A stretch of 48,329 nt of DNA, from NCBI GenBank assembly GCA_005885555.1, contig VAWN01000003.1, forward strand, positions 21,235 through 69,563, in the 5' to 3' direction. Both the position numbers and the translations under genes were made by a program. Positions 8,526 through 16,988 of the stretch are shown here, piece after piece; the first letter of the stretch is position 1; each line of letters opens with the position of its first letter. Below the pieces are notes generated by a model. It was not told where the DNA came from. It saw only the letters and a list, made by a program, of their open reading frames with translations, and searched no databases. This DNA is from Actinomycetota bacterium (lineage in GTDB: Bacteria > Actinomycetota > Actinomycetes > Mycobacteriales > Micromonosporaceae).

Positions 8526-9715
8526 GCCGCCCGCCCCGCCCGTACCCCGGGATGGAACTTCGGTATCCGCATGCTCACCTTCGTTCCCGCGCCCGGCGCG
8601 GTCTCCACGACGAGGCCGAACTGGTCGCCGAAGGCCGACCGGAGCCGTTCGTCCACATTGGACAGTCCGACGTGCTGCCCGGCGTCGCTGGGCTCCTCGG
8701 CGCCGTTGCCGAGCACCGCGGGATCCATGCCGACCCCGTCGTCCTCCACGGTCAGGTGGCACTCGGCGCCGGCGTCGCGCGCGATGATGCTGACCGTACC
8801 CACGCCGGGCTTGCGGGACAGCCCGTGCCGCACCGCGTTCTCCACCAACGGTTGCAGGCACAGGAACGGCAGCCCGACCGGCAGCACCTCCGGCGCGATC
8901 TGCAGCCTGACCTGAAGCCGCTCGCCGAACCGGGCCCGCTCGATGGTCAGGTACCGGTCGATCGAGCGCAGCTCCTCGGCCAGCGTGGTGAACTCGCCGT
9001 GCGCCCGGAAGCTGTACCGGGTGAACTCGGCGAACTCCAGGATCAGCTCGCGCGCCCGCTCCGGGTCGGTACGCACGAACGACGCGATCGCGGTCAGCGC
9101 GTTGTAGATGAAGTGCGGGCTGATCTGCGCGCGCAGCGCCCGCACCTCGGCGCGGGCCAGCCGCGCCCGTGACCCCTCCAGCTCCGCGAGGCTGAGCTGC
9201 GCGGCGACCCACCGGCCGGTCTCCCGGGCCGCCTGGACGAGGCCGGGGGCGGGCGGTCCGTCGGACAGTGCGGCCAGCGCGCCGTCCCGCCGAAGGGGTA
9301 CCACGACCGCGCCGCGGATCTCGCAGTCGAGATGGTCACAGGGCAGGTCCCGCCCGGCCAGCACGGTGGCCCGGCCGGTACCGACCGCCCGCGCGGCCGC
9401 CGCGAGCAACTGGTCCTTGTGGTGCTCGCCGGCTCCGTCGAAGGCGAGTACCGAGCCGGTGTCGGTCACCGCCAGGCCGGCCGCGCCGGTGAGCGTGCGC
9501 AGGTGCCGTACCGCCTTGGCCGCGCTCGCCCGGGACAGCCCGGCGCTGAGCGGTTCGGCGGCCTGGCCGGCGGTGTGCAGTACCTCATAGGTGGCGCGCT
9601 GGGTGGCGGTGGCGATGCCGCGGCGCGCGCGCAGCCGGACCACGCCGTAGATCGCCGCGCTGAGGGCGGCGACCACCGCGAGCACCGCCGCCGCGGCGGC
9701 CAGGTTCGCACCCAC
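8522..9715 (-). CDS. LytS-like sensor histidine kinase (His_kinase family)
   Basis: A 397-residue kinase when started at the GTG giving VGANLAAAAAVLAVVAAL, a single N-terminal membrane segment. A GAF-like sensory region follows (about residues 50-190). Then the His_kinase motif LRAQISPHFIYNALTAI with the phospho-acceptor histidine, PFLCLQPLVENAVRHGL (N-box), and VEDDGVGMD and HVGLSNVDERLR (ATPase). The ORF extends upstream to 9823, but that part (MWTVPSAGRAAAS...) overlaps a degenerate repeat and looks non-coding. It pairs with the overlapping LytTR regulator. Confidence 0.88.
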   Translation of the reverse strand: MGANLAAAAAVLAVVAALSAAIYGVVRLRARRGIATATQRATYEVLHTAGQAAEPLSAGLSRASAAKAVRHLRTLTGAAGLAVTDTGSVLAFDGAGEHHKDQLLAAAARAVGTGRATVLAGRDLPCDHLDCEIRGAVVVPLRRDGALAALSDGPPAPGLVQAARETGRWVAAQLSLAELEGSRARLARAEVRALRAQISPHFIYNALTAIASFVRTDPERARELILEFAEFTRYSFRAHGEFTTLAEELRSIDRYLTIERARFGERLQVRLQIAPEVLPVGLPFLCLQPLVENAVRHGLSRKPGVGTVSIIARDAGAECHLTVEDDGVGMDPAVLGNGAEEPSDAGQHVGLSNVDERLRSAFGDQFGLVVETAPGAGTKVSMRIPKFHPGVRAGRAA

Positions 9716-9760
9716 AGCGACAGTTTGAACCCTCGCGCCGTCAGGCAGAACCCTCAGGCC

Positions 9761-9774
9761 GATCTTGGATGCGG
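9761..9774. repeat. Half copy of the dispersed palindrome
   Basis: GATCTTGGATGCGG resembles the left arm (GATCTTGGACGCGG of copy 2) with one change, with no matching right arm. It lies in the 223-base divergent spacer between the LytS-like kinase and the IPT/TIG gene and looks like a decayed fragment. A small inverted repeat CTGTCC/GGACAG (9814-9830) lies next to it. Confidence 0.4.
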
Positions 9775-9938
9775 CGGCCGGGGCCGATGCGGCGGCCCGG
9801 CCGGCGCTCGGGACTGTCCACATAGGACAGCTCAGCGGAGGCCGACGCTCCTGATCGAAACGAGATAACTCTTCGTAGTTGCGATGCTACATTACGCCAC
9901 GGAGATCATTAAGTGGACTACCGGAGGAGAGCTCAGCA

Positions 9939-11543
9939 ATGCACACCACCGCCCGCGCCCGGACCTCCCGGCTCCTGACCGCCTTAGGCATGGCGGGGGC
10001 TCTGCTAAGCATGGCCACACCCGGCTTCGCCGCGGTCACCCCGGCCACGCTGACATTGAGCTCCACCCAGGGACCCAACACCGGTGGCAACATGATCACC
10101 GCCAGCGTACCCGCCGGGTCGACGCAGTTCTTCCCGGGCGTGGACGTCGAGTTCCAGGTCGCCGCCTCGGCATCCACCGCCTGTACGCCGCTGTACGCCG
10201 CCCCGGTGAGCCCGACCTCGTCGGCCGGCGGCATCATCGACGTGCCGTTCGCGATGGTCGTCTCCGCGACCCGGCTGGCCATCAACGTGCCGGGCTTCGG
10301 CCCGGCCCCGCTCACGTCCAAGTACAACGTCTGCGTCTACTCGACGAACAACTCCACCGGCCAGTTGCTCGCGCAGACGACCTCGGCCGGCCAGTACTCG
10401 ATCGGTACCCGGGTGTCGGTCGGCAACGTCTGGCCGACCTCCGGTCCGGCGCAGGGCGGTACCACGATCACGGTGTTCGGCAACAACCTCCCGACCACGA
10501 CTCCGTCCGGGCTGACCGCCACCCTCGGCGGGCTGCCACTCAACATCACGGTGCTCGGCAACAACTCGTTCACCGCGGTCACTCCGCCGCATGCGCCCAG
10601 CCCGACGCCGGTACCGCTGGTGGTGAACTCGCCCGGCGGGACGACCATCATCGCCCGGGCCTTCACCTACGCCAACGGCATCACCGTGTCGCCGAGCACC
10701 GCTCCCAACACCCGCATGGGCGGGACCTCGGTCGACGTGCAGGGCGTCGGCTTCGCCGGGTTGAACTTCATGATGACCGGCAACCCGGACGACAAGAACT
10801 CGCACGTGTACCTCGTCCGGGGCCTGTACGACCCGGCCAACAACGGCGGCGCCAAGCGCAACGGTGAGCTCGTGGAGTGCGCCAACCCGATGCTGATCAG
10901 CGACACCGAACTGGTCTGCATGATGAACCTGCAGGCCAGCCTGACGAGCACCGGGACGACGGCGCTGCCCACCAGGACCATCACCGCGGACACCCACACC
11001 GACACCAGCCTGGCCAACATCAGCCCGGCACTGAGCCCGAGCGACCAGGGCGAGCGGATCTCCGGCACGGGCATCGCACCGGGTACCACCATCGCGGCGG
11101 TGGGCGCGGGCGGCACGTCGGCCACGCTCTCGACCCCCACGCTGGCCACCGCCACGGGCGTGACCGGGATCGCCGTCGGCATCGGTACCGCGACAGCCAC
11201 CGTCACCGCGCCGTCGCCCAACAGCAACCCGGGTCCGCCGATGACGGCGATCAGCCCGCCGCTCACCCAGAACGACAACGGCAAGGCGGTCACGGGTACC
11301 GGAATCGCTCCCGGTACCACGATCATCAACGTCAGCCAGGACGGCACGACCGCCAGCCTGTCCACCCAGCCCATGTCGACCGCGACCGGCACGATCACGA
11401 TCAGTGACCCGGTGCCGGTACCGGTCGGCGCCTACTTCGTGACCGTGATCAGCAACGGCACCGTCGGCGCCTGGCCGGCCGACCCCAACTACACCCAGTC
11501 GGTCATCTCCGGCGGAGCCACGTTCACGGTCTCCGACTTCTGA
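9939..11543 (+). CDS. Secreted IPT/TIG-domain protein with internal repeats
   Basis: A 534-residue exported protein. Residues 1-31 form a signal peptide (RARTSRLLTALGMAGALLSM, cleavage near GFA-A). An IPT/TIG-like immunoglobulin fold is visible around residues 163-246 (VWPTSGPAQGGTTITVFGNN). Two homologous modules follow at about 357-408 and 435-486, each with ISP-L---D-G---GTGIAPGTTI--V--GT-A-LS. The sequence is rich in Thr, Ser, Gly, Pro, as in cell-surface proteins. GGAGGA lies about 10 bases before the ATG; an in-frame upstream ATG at 9879 would hide the signal peptide. No anchor motif is seen, so it is probably released or wall-associated. Adhesion or envelope structure is possible; function unknown. 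Confidence 0.75.
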   Translation: MHTTARARTSRLLTALGMAGALLSMATPGFAAVTPATLTLSSTQGPNTGGNMITASVPAGSTQFFPGVDVEFQVAASASTACTPLYAAPVSPTSSAGGIIDVPFAMVVSATRLAINVPGFGPAPLTSKYNVCVYSTNNSTGQLLAQTTSAGQYSIGTRVSVGNVWPTSGPAQGGTTITVFGNNLPTTTPSGLTATLGGLPLNITVLGNNSFTAVTPPHAPSPTPVPLVVNSPGGTTIIARAFTYANGITVSPSTAPNTRMGGTSVDVQGVGFAGLNFMMTGNPDDKNSHVYLVRGLYDPANNGGAKRNGELVECANPMLISDTELVCMMNLQASLTSTGTTALPTRTITADTHTDTSLANISPALSPSDQGERISGTGIAPGTTIAAVGAGGTSATLSTPTLATATGVTGIAVGIGTATATVTAPSPNSNPGPPMTAISPPLTQNDNGKAVTGTGIAPGTTIINVSQDGTTASLSTQPMSTATGTITISDPVPVPVGAYFVTVISNGTVGAWPADPNYTQSVISGGATFTVSDF

Positions 11544-11563
11544 CCGCGGCGCCCCGTCACAGA

Positions 11564-11609
11564 ATCTTGGACGCGGCTACCCCCTGCAGGGGGTGGTCGC
11601 GTCCAAGAT
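11564..11609. terminator. Dispersed bipartite palindrome, copy 2 (bidirectional terminator candidate)
   Basis: Perfect 12-bp arms ATCTTGGACGCG (11564-11575) and CGCGTCCAAGAT (11598-11609) with an inner perfect ACCCCC-TGCA-GGGGGT hairpin. It sits between the convergent stops of the IPT/TIG gene (21 bases away) and the sugar transferase (39 bases away), the classic position of a bidirectional terminator. Confidence 0.75.
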
Positions 11610-11619
11610 CGTGGAGGAC

Positions 11620-11647
11620 CAGCCGGCCACGGTCAGCCGGCCACGGG
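11620..11647. repeat. Tandem 14-bp repeat beside palindrome copy 2
   Basis: CAGCCGGCCACGG occurs twice in direct succession (11620-11633 and 11634-11647), immediately 3' of the sugar transferase stop. Confidence 0.6.
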
Positions 11648-13231
11648 TCAGTAGGCGCCCTTGCTGCGCAGCACCACGCCGATCGTCTTCCACATGATCG
11701 TCAGGTCGAAGGTCAGCGACCAGTTGTCGACGTAGTACAGGTCCAGCCGTACCGCGTCGTCCCACGACAGGTCCGACCGGCCGGACACCTGCCAGAGCCC
11801 GGTGATCCCCGGCCGCACCAGCAGCCGCCGCCGCACGTCGCCGAGGTAGTCGCCGTCCTCGGCGGGCAGCGGGCGCGGCCCGACCAGCGACATCTCGCCG
11901 AGCAGCACGTTGATCAGCTGGGGCAGTTCGTCGAGCGAACTGGCCCGCAGGAACCGGCCGAACGGGGTGACCCGGGGATCGTCGCGGATCTTGAAGAAGA
12001 GCCCGTCGCTCTCGTTCTGGTCGACGAGCGTGGCCCGCCGCTCCTCGGCGTCGACGTACATCGTGCGGAACTTCCACACCGAGAAGATCTTGCCCTCCCG
12101 GCCGACCCGGCGCTGCCGGAAGAACACCGGACCCTTGTCGCCGGCCCGGATACCGATCGCGACGGCCACCATGACCGGCGAGAACAGCAGCAGGCCGAGC
12201 GCCGCCACGAACCGGTCGAGCAGGTTCTTGAACAGCCAGCCGACCCCGGACAGCGTCGGCTCTTCCACGTACAGCAGCGGCAGGCCCTCGACCGGCCGGA
12301 TGTGTACCCGCGGCCCGGCGATGTCGGTCAGCTGCGGCGCGACCACGAGGTCGACCCCGCTGCCCTCCAACTGCCAGGCCAGCCGGCGCAGCTCGCCGGG
12401 CTCGGTGCTGGCCGAGCCGCACACCGCGACGGTGTCCGCGCGCAGTTCCCGGACCAGCGAGACGACATCGCGCCCGGCGTGGACGGGTACCGGTGTCTCG
12501 ACGTGCCGCGCCGACGGGTACCCGTCGCTGACGTGGATCGCGATCGGTGACATCCCGGCGGCCGGGTTGCGGGTGACCGCCGTGTACACCTCCAGCGCCT
12601 CGTACAGCGAGCCCAGCAGCAGTACCCGGTGCGACGCGTGCCCGTTGCGGCGGGCCAGCGACAGCACCCGGCGGGCGGCGAACCTCAGCGTCGACACGTA
12701 GACGAGGCTGCCCAGCATGGACAGCGCGACGGTCAGCCGGGACAGCTCCTCGGCCGTCTTGGTGAGGAAGGCGAGCAGCGAGATCGTCGCGGTCAGCGTG
12801 ACCGCCGTTCGCATGACCCGCTTGAACTCGTCGGTGCCGATGCCGAGGTACCGGCGGTCGTAGGCGCCGTTGCCCCACAGCACGAGCAGCCAGGCCAGCG
12901 GGATGACCACGTACACGAGCGTGGTGAACTGCGGGTGCAGGCTGCGGAACTTCGAGTTCGCGTCGCCGAGCAGGGAGATCGTGGTCAGGTTGGCCAGCGC
13001 CACGCCGAGGTAGTCGAGCACTATCAGGGCTGCCGCGTACGGGCGGTGCCAGGTGGACAGGCGGCGGGCACGGAACCAGGCCGATCGGGGCACCCCGTTG
13101 GCGGGCGGGATGATCTCGAAAGAGTCCCCGAGGCTCGGCTCGGTCATTCTTCTCCGGGTCGGTTTGGTAGCCGGTGGTTGGAGGCTCGTCGTCACCGTCG
13201 GTGTGTCCTCCCGCGCCGCGATCGTACGCAC
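11648..13231 (-). CDS. Polyprenyl-phosphate sugar-phosphate transferase (exopolysaccharide priming)
   Basis: A 527-residue membrane enzyme that loads the first sugar phosphate onto undecaprenyl phosphate for polysaccharide assembly. About five membrane segments occupy residues 60-190, then a CoA-binding/Rossmann-like region (RVLLLGSLYEAL), then a last helix and the catalytic domain: DKGPVFFRQRRVG, FSVWKFRTM, LDELPQLINVL, EMSLVGPRPLP, RPGITGLWQV and DLYYVDNWSL. These are canonical motifs of the WbaP/CpsE/GumD family. The given start is a GTG (VRTIAARED); an ATG at 13147 (MTEPSLGD) with GGAG four bases upstream is an equally good start. First gene of the surface-polysaccharide region. Confidence 0.9.
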   Translation of the reverse strand: MRTIAAREDTPTVTTSLQPPATKPTRRRMTEPSLGDSFEIIPPANGVPRSAWFRARRLSTWHRPYAAALIVLDYLGVALANLTTISLLGDANSKFRSLHPQFTTLVYVVIPLAWLLVLWGNGAYDRRYLGIGTDEFKRVMRTAVTLTATISLLAFLTKTAEELSRLTVALSMLGSLVYVSTLRFAARRVLSLARRNGHASHRVLLLGSLYEALEVYTAVTRNPAAGMSPIAIHVSDGYPSARHVETPVPVHAGRDVVSLVRELRADTVAVCGSASTEPGELRRLAWQLEGSGVDLVVAPQLTDIAGPRVHIRPVEGLPLLYVEEPTLSGVGWLFKNLLDRFVAALGLLLFSPVMVAVAIGIRAGDKGPVFFRQRRVGREGKIFSVWKFRTMYVDAEERRATLVDQNESDGLFFKIRDDPRVTPFGRFLRASSLDELPQLINVLLGEMSLVGPRPLPAEDGDYLGDVRRRLLVRPGITGLWQVSGRSDLSWDDAVRLDLYYVDNWSLTFDLTIMWKTIGVVLRSKGAY

Positions 13232-13303
13232 GTCACACAGCTTGCCGATGCCCAGAACGGCTCACGCCCACACGATCGGCGGACGGTCCGTCGCCACGTC
13301 ATG

Positions 13304-13337
13304 CGTGCACAGTGTGCCACGGCAACCTCTGTGCACG
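13304..13337. promoter_or_regulatory. Inverted repeat upstream of the sugar transferase
   Basis: Perfect 9-bp arms CGTGCACAG (13304-13312) and CTGTGCACG (13329-13337), centre spacing 16 bases, lie about 75 bases upstream of the sugar transferase start in the 214-base gap before the Fpg gene stop. It could be a regulator-binding site for the polysaccharide gene or a terminator for the Fpg gene. The rest of the gap shows no gene. Confidence 0.45.
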
Positions 13338-13445
13338 GCATTGACCGGCCGACACTAGTGCTGACAACCGCTTCGTGTCGAGACCGGGTACCGGAACCGA
13401 CTGTAACCGCCCGCCGCCACACCGTCGTCGTCGCAGGCAGCGGGC

Positions 13446-14303
13446 CTACCGGACGAGCCGCGAGAGCCTTCGGTCGGCCAGCGGTTTGCCGCCGGTCTGA
13501 CACGTCGGGCAGTACTGCAGGCTGGAGTCGTGGAAGGACACCTCCCGGACGGTGTCCCCGCAGACCGGACAGGGCAGCCCGGTCCGGGCGTGTACCGCAA
13601 GGCCCGAGCGCTTCTCGCCCTTGAGCGTGGCGGCCTTCCGCCCGACCGACCGGTCCACCGCGTCGGTCAGCTCCGCGCGCATCGCCGCGTACAGCCGGTC
13701 GAGCGCCTCGGCGGGCAGCCGGTCGGTGATCGCGAACGGCGACATCCGGGCCGCGTGCAGGATCTCGTCGGAGTACGCGTTGCCGATGCCGGCGATGATC
13801 TCCTGCTCGGTCAGTACCCCCTTGACCTGGCCGCGGCGCAGCTTGAGCCGCTGCTCGAACTCCTCCCGGGTCACCGCGAGCGCATCCGGGCCGAGCCGGG
13901 CCACCCCGGGCACCCCGGCCGGATCGCGCACCAGATAGGCGGCGAGCTTCTTCTGGGTACCGGCCTCGGTCAGGTCGAACCCGGATCCGTCGGACAGCCG
14001 CACCCGCAGCGCGATCGGCCCCTTCCCGGACGGCTTGAGCGGCGTGGCGGACAGCTGCTCCCGGTAGTGCAGCCAGCCGGCCCGCGCCAGGTGCACCACC
14101 AGATGCAGGTCGCCGACCGACATGTCCAGGAACTTCCCGTGCCGCCCGGCGTCGAGGAACGGCGACCCGGCCACCGCCGACACCGGCGGATCGTAGGTCT
14201 TCAGCGCGCTGATCGCCGCGACCTCGATCCGGTCGACGGTGTGGCCGACGGCGCGCTCGCGCAGGTACGCGGCGAGCGCCTCGACCTCGGGCAGCTCCGG
14301 CAT
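13446..14303 (-). CDS. Fpg/Nei-family DNA glycosylase
   Basis: A 285-residue base-excision repair enzyme. It starts MPELPEVEAL, so after Met removal the catalytic N-terminal proline and glutamate are in place. RHGKFLDM holds the conserved lysine of the N-terminal domain. The helix-two-turn-helix region contains IIAGIGNAYSDEILH, and the C-terminal zinc finger has CPVC...YCPTC. The finger lacks the usual arginine loop (gRxTxYC is replaced by SFHDSSLQYC), typical of divergent actinobacterial Fpg paralogues, so the substrate may differ from 8-oxoguanine. A GTG/ATG two codons upstream is possible, but the P-E motif fixes the start. Divergent from the GT4 gene by 25 bases. Confidence 0.9.
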   Translation of the reverse strand: MPELPEVEALAAYLRERAVGHTVDRIEVAAISALKTYDPPVSAVAGSPFLDAGRHGKFLDMSVGDLHLVVHLARAGWLHYREQLSATPLKPSGKGPIALRVRLSDGSGFDLTEAGTQKKLAAYLVRDPAGVPGVARLGPDALAVTREEFEQRLKLRRGQVKGVLTEQEIIAGIGNAYSDEILHAARMSPFAITDRLPAEALDRLYAAMRAELTDAVDRSVGRKAATLKGEKRSGLAVHARTGLPCPVCGDTVREVSFHDSSLQYCPTCQTGGKPLADRRLSRLVR

Positions 14304-14328
14304 GCCCACAAGTTAACCTCAACTCGCC

Positions 14329-15474
14329 ATGAAGGTCGTCGTCGCGCACAACCGCTACTCCTCTGCCCAGCCGTCCGGGGAGAACCGCATCGTCGACACC
14401 GAGATCGCACAGCTGCGTGCGGCCGGGGTCGAGGTCATACCCTTCCTACGAAGCTCGGACGAGATCGGTACGCTCCCGGCGGTACAGAAGGCACTGCTGC
14501 CGGTCTCGCCGATCCGCGCGGCGCCCGCCCAGCGCGAGCTGGCCGCACTGATCCGAGAGCACAAACCGGACCTGCTCCACCTGCACAACCCGTACCCCCT
14601 CATCTCCCCCTGGATCGTGCGGACCGCACATGCCCACGGCCTGCCGGTCGTCCACACCGTGCACAACTACCGCCAGGTCTGCGCCAACGCGCTGTACTTC
14701 CGCGACGGCCACATCTGCCACGACTGCCGCGGCCGGGCGTTCCCGCTGCCCGCGGTCGTGCACTCCTGCTACCGCGGCTCCCGCGCGCAGAGCGCGGTGA
14801 TGGCCGCCGCGCTGGCCGTGCACCGCGGCACGTGGCGCAGCGTCGACCGGTACATCGCGCTGACCGGCGCGATCGCCGAGCACCTGCGCGACTTCGGCAT
14901 CCCGGACGAGCGGATCGTGGTCAAGCCCAACGCCACGCCCGATCCGGGGCCGCCGGCGCCGCTGGGCGAGGGGTTCCTGTTCGCCGCCCGGCTCAGCGCC
15001 GAGAAGGGCCTGCCGCTGCTGCTGGACGCCTGGTCGCGCAACCCGGTGGGCACGCTGCGCGTCGCCGGTGACGGGCCGCTGCGGTCGCTGGTCGAGTCGC
15101 GGCCCGACGTGGTCTTTCTCGGACCCCAGGACCATGAGGGGGTACTGGCGGCCATGCGCGCCAGTGCCGTCGTGCTCGCTCCGTCGACGTGGCACGACGT
15201 GCTGCCCACGGTGATCCTCGAAGCGCTCGCCGCCGGCCGGCCGGTGCTGGGTACCGACCTCGGCGGCATCCCGTACCTCGTCGGCGACGCCGGCTGGACG
15301 GTACCCCCGACGGTCGACGCGCTGGCCGAAGCGCTCCCGGTGGCCGCCGCCGGCGCGGCGGAGCGCGCGCCGCTGGCCCGCAAGCGCTACGAGAGCACCT
15401 TCACCCCGGAGCTGATCACCGCCCGGCTCCTCGACATCTACCGGAGCGTGACGCGATACTCTGCTGGCTCGTGA
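14329..15474 (+). CDS. Glycosyltransferase family 4
   Basis: A 381-residue GT-B glycosyltransferase. The N-terminal domain begins MKVVVAHNRYSSAQPSGENR, with the acceptor-side HLHNPYPLISPW and TVHNYRQVCANALYFRDG. The C-terminal donor domain has FLFAARLSAEKGLPLLLDAW, VAGDGPL, FLGPQDHEGV and the nucleotide-sugar E-x7-E motif in PTVILEALAAGRPVLGTDLGG. The CxxC-bearing insert (GHICHDCRG, SCYRGS) is common in this subfamily. It is coupled by GTGA overlap to the following O-antigen-ligase-like gene, so it probably adds a sugar to the same polysaccharide. Confidence 0.9.
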   Translation: MKVVVAHNRYSSAQPSGENRIVDTEIAQLRAAGVEVIPFLRSSDEIGTLPAVQKALLPVSPIRAAPAQRELAALIREHKPDLLHLHNPYPLISPWIVRTAHAHGLPVVHTVHNYRQVCANALYFRDGHICHDCRGRAFPLPAVVHSCYRGSRAQSAVMAAALAVHRGTWRSVDRYIALTGAIAEHLRDFGIPDERIVVKPNATPDPGPPAPLGEGFLFAARLSAEKGLPLLLDAWSRNPVGTLRVAGDGPLRSLVESRPDVVFLGPQDHEGVLAAMRASAVVLAPSTWHDVLPTVILEALAAGRPVLGTDLGGIPYLVGDAGWTVPPTVDALAEALPVAAAGAAERAPLARKRYESTFTPELITARLLDIYRSVTRYSAGS

Positions 15475-16988
15475 GGAGCCTTCTTGATGCCGGCGCCGGG
15501 CCGGTACCGCCGCTGCTCGACCCGGACCGGTGGACGCCGCGGCACCGCGTCGCGCTGCTGGCCGGCGCGAGCGTCGCGGCGGCCGCCGGGCTGGTCGAGG
15601 CGCTGCGCCACACGCCGCAGACGAGCGCGGTCGACGGGCTGTCCGCGTTCCTCGCGGCCGGGTTCGCGATGGCGCTGGTCGGGTTCGCGCTGACGCTGCG
15701 CGGGCTGACCGTGTCGGGGTTCCTCGTCGGCGCGCTGTTCACCACGGCCGGCATCCTGAGCTGGGCGTACACCGACACGCCGGTGGTGGTGTGGGTGCTG
15801 CTGCTGGCCGAGGGCCTGCTGTTCCTGGTGTGGACGTTCCCGTGGCTGCGCAACCTGGCCGGGCTGCCCCGGCTCGGCGCGGCCTGGCTGGGCCTGGCGT
15901 ACTGGCTGCTGGGTACCCTCGGCGCCGCGCTCGTGTGGCACCCGGCCGTCGCGGTACAGCGGCTGATCTACGCCGGCCTGTTCACGCTGGCCGCGATGGC
16001 GATCGTGGTGGCTACCCGGCGCTCCGGCGCGGATCTGTCGATCGGGATCACCGCGGCGTTCCTGTGCGCGCTCGGGCTGCTGTTCCTGGTCGGGTCCGGC
16101 AACGCCCTTTCGGCGGTCCACGTGGTGCCGCACAACAAGTGGGGCGAGCACATGGAGTACCGGTTCTGGGGCGGGCCGGGGCTGCTGTACCACCCGAACT
16201 CGATCGCGCTGCTGACCGTGCTCGTCGCGGTGCGGATCGGCGCGGACGACACGTTCGCCCGCTGGCAGCGGTACGCGGCGCTGGCGGTACCGGCGGTGAT
16301 CCTGCCGCTGGCGAACTCGCGCACCGGCGTCGGGTACCTCGGCGCGGCGGCGCTGATCCATGCGGTACTGGTCTGGCGGCGCCGCCCGCCCCGGTGGCTG
16401 GCGACCGCGCTCGTGCCCATCGGGCTCGTCGTGGTCGTCACGCTGGCCTCGGGCGGCTGGGCGTTCCTCACCTCGAAGCGGTACGGCGAGCAGGCCGACG
16501 TGACCAGCGGCCGCACCGCGACCTGGGCGCAGGTGTGGCGCGAGTTCCGCGCCGACGACGTGGTGCAGAAGGCGTTGGGCGATGCGAAGTACGCGCGCGG
16601 GTACGTGATCCGCACCGACACCGCCGTCGACCCCAAGGACCGGCCGAAGCTCACCACCGACAACGCGTTCGTCGGCGCGCTGCGTCGCGGCGGAATCCTC
16701 GGCGTGCTCGCCTTCCTCGTCGGTCTGGTCCTGATGTGCTGGCACGCGATCCGCGGGACGGGGCCGGGACGGCGCCGGGCGGGGCCGGGACGGCGTGGGC
16801 CGCCGGCCTGGTTCACGATCGCCGCGCTCGGTTCGGTGGTGACGGTGCCGACGGCCGACTGGCTGCTCGGCAACACCGGCGGCACGATGTGGGTCTACTT
16901 GCTGGCCGGCGAGGCGTTCCTGCTGTTCGGTACCGCGTCCGCCGCCTCCGGGCCGGCCGAGCGCACCCTGGCGACCGCCCAGGCGTAG
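15471..16988 (+). CDS. O-antigen ligase/polymerase-like membrane protein
   Basis: A 505-residue protein with 10-12 membrane segments, starting at the GTG in the GTGA overlap with the GT4 stop (VRSLLDAGAGPVPP). The large polar loop around residues 340-400 (SKRYGEQADVTSGRTATWAQVW.., TDNAFVGALRRGGILG) has the S/TxRxxxW and later DN-x-(F/Y)-x4-RxGxxG patterns of O-antigen ligase (Wzy/WaaL) proteins. LANSRTGVGYLGAAAL is the conserved segment preceding the loop. It probably polymerises or ligates the polysaccharide. Its last 94 bases are antisense to the 3' end of the flippase gene. Confidence 0.82.
   Translation: MRSLLDAGAGPVPPLLDPDRWTPRHRVALLAGASVAAAAGLVEALRHTPQTSAVDGLSAFLAAGFAMALVGFALTLRGLTVSGFLVGALFTTAGILSWAYTDTPVVVWVLLLAEGLLFLVWTFPWLRNLAGLPRLGAAWLGLAYWLLGTLGAALVWHPAVAVQRLIYAGLFTLAAMAIVVATRRSGADLSIGITAAFLCALGLLFLVGSGNALSAVHVVPHNKWGEHMEYRFWGGPGLLYHPNSIALLTVLVAVRIGADDTFARWQRYAALAVPAVILPLANSRTGVGYLGAAALIHAVLVWRRRPPRWLATALVPIGLVVVVTLASGGWAFLTSKRYGEQADVTSGRTATWAQVWREFRADDVVQKALGDAKYARGYVIRTDTAVDPKDRPKLTTDNAFVGALRRGGILGVLAFLVGLVLMCWHAIRGTGPGRRRAGPGRRGPPAWFTIAALGSVVTVPTADWLLGNTGGTMWVYLLAGEAFLLFGTASAASGPAERTLATAQA

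Noticed and set aside
9852-9912. AT-rich patch upstream of the IPT/TIG gene as a promoter
   Set aside because: No -35/-10 pair with correct spacing could be found by eye, so no promoter is called.
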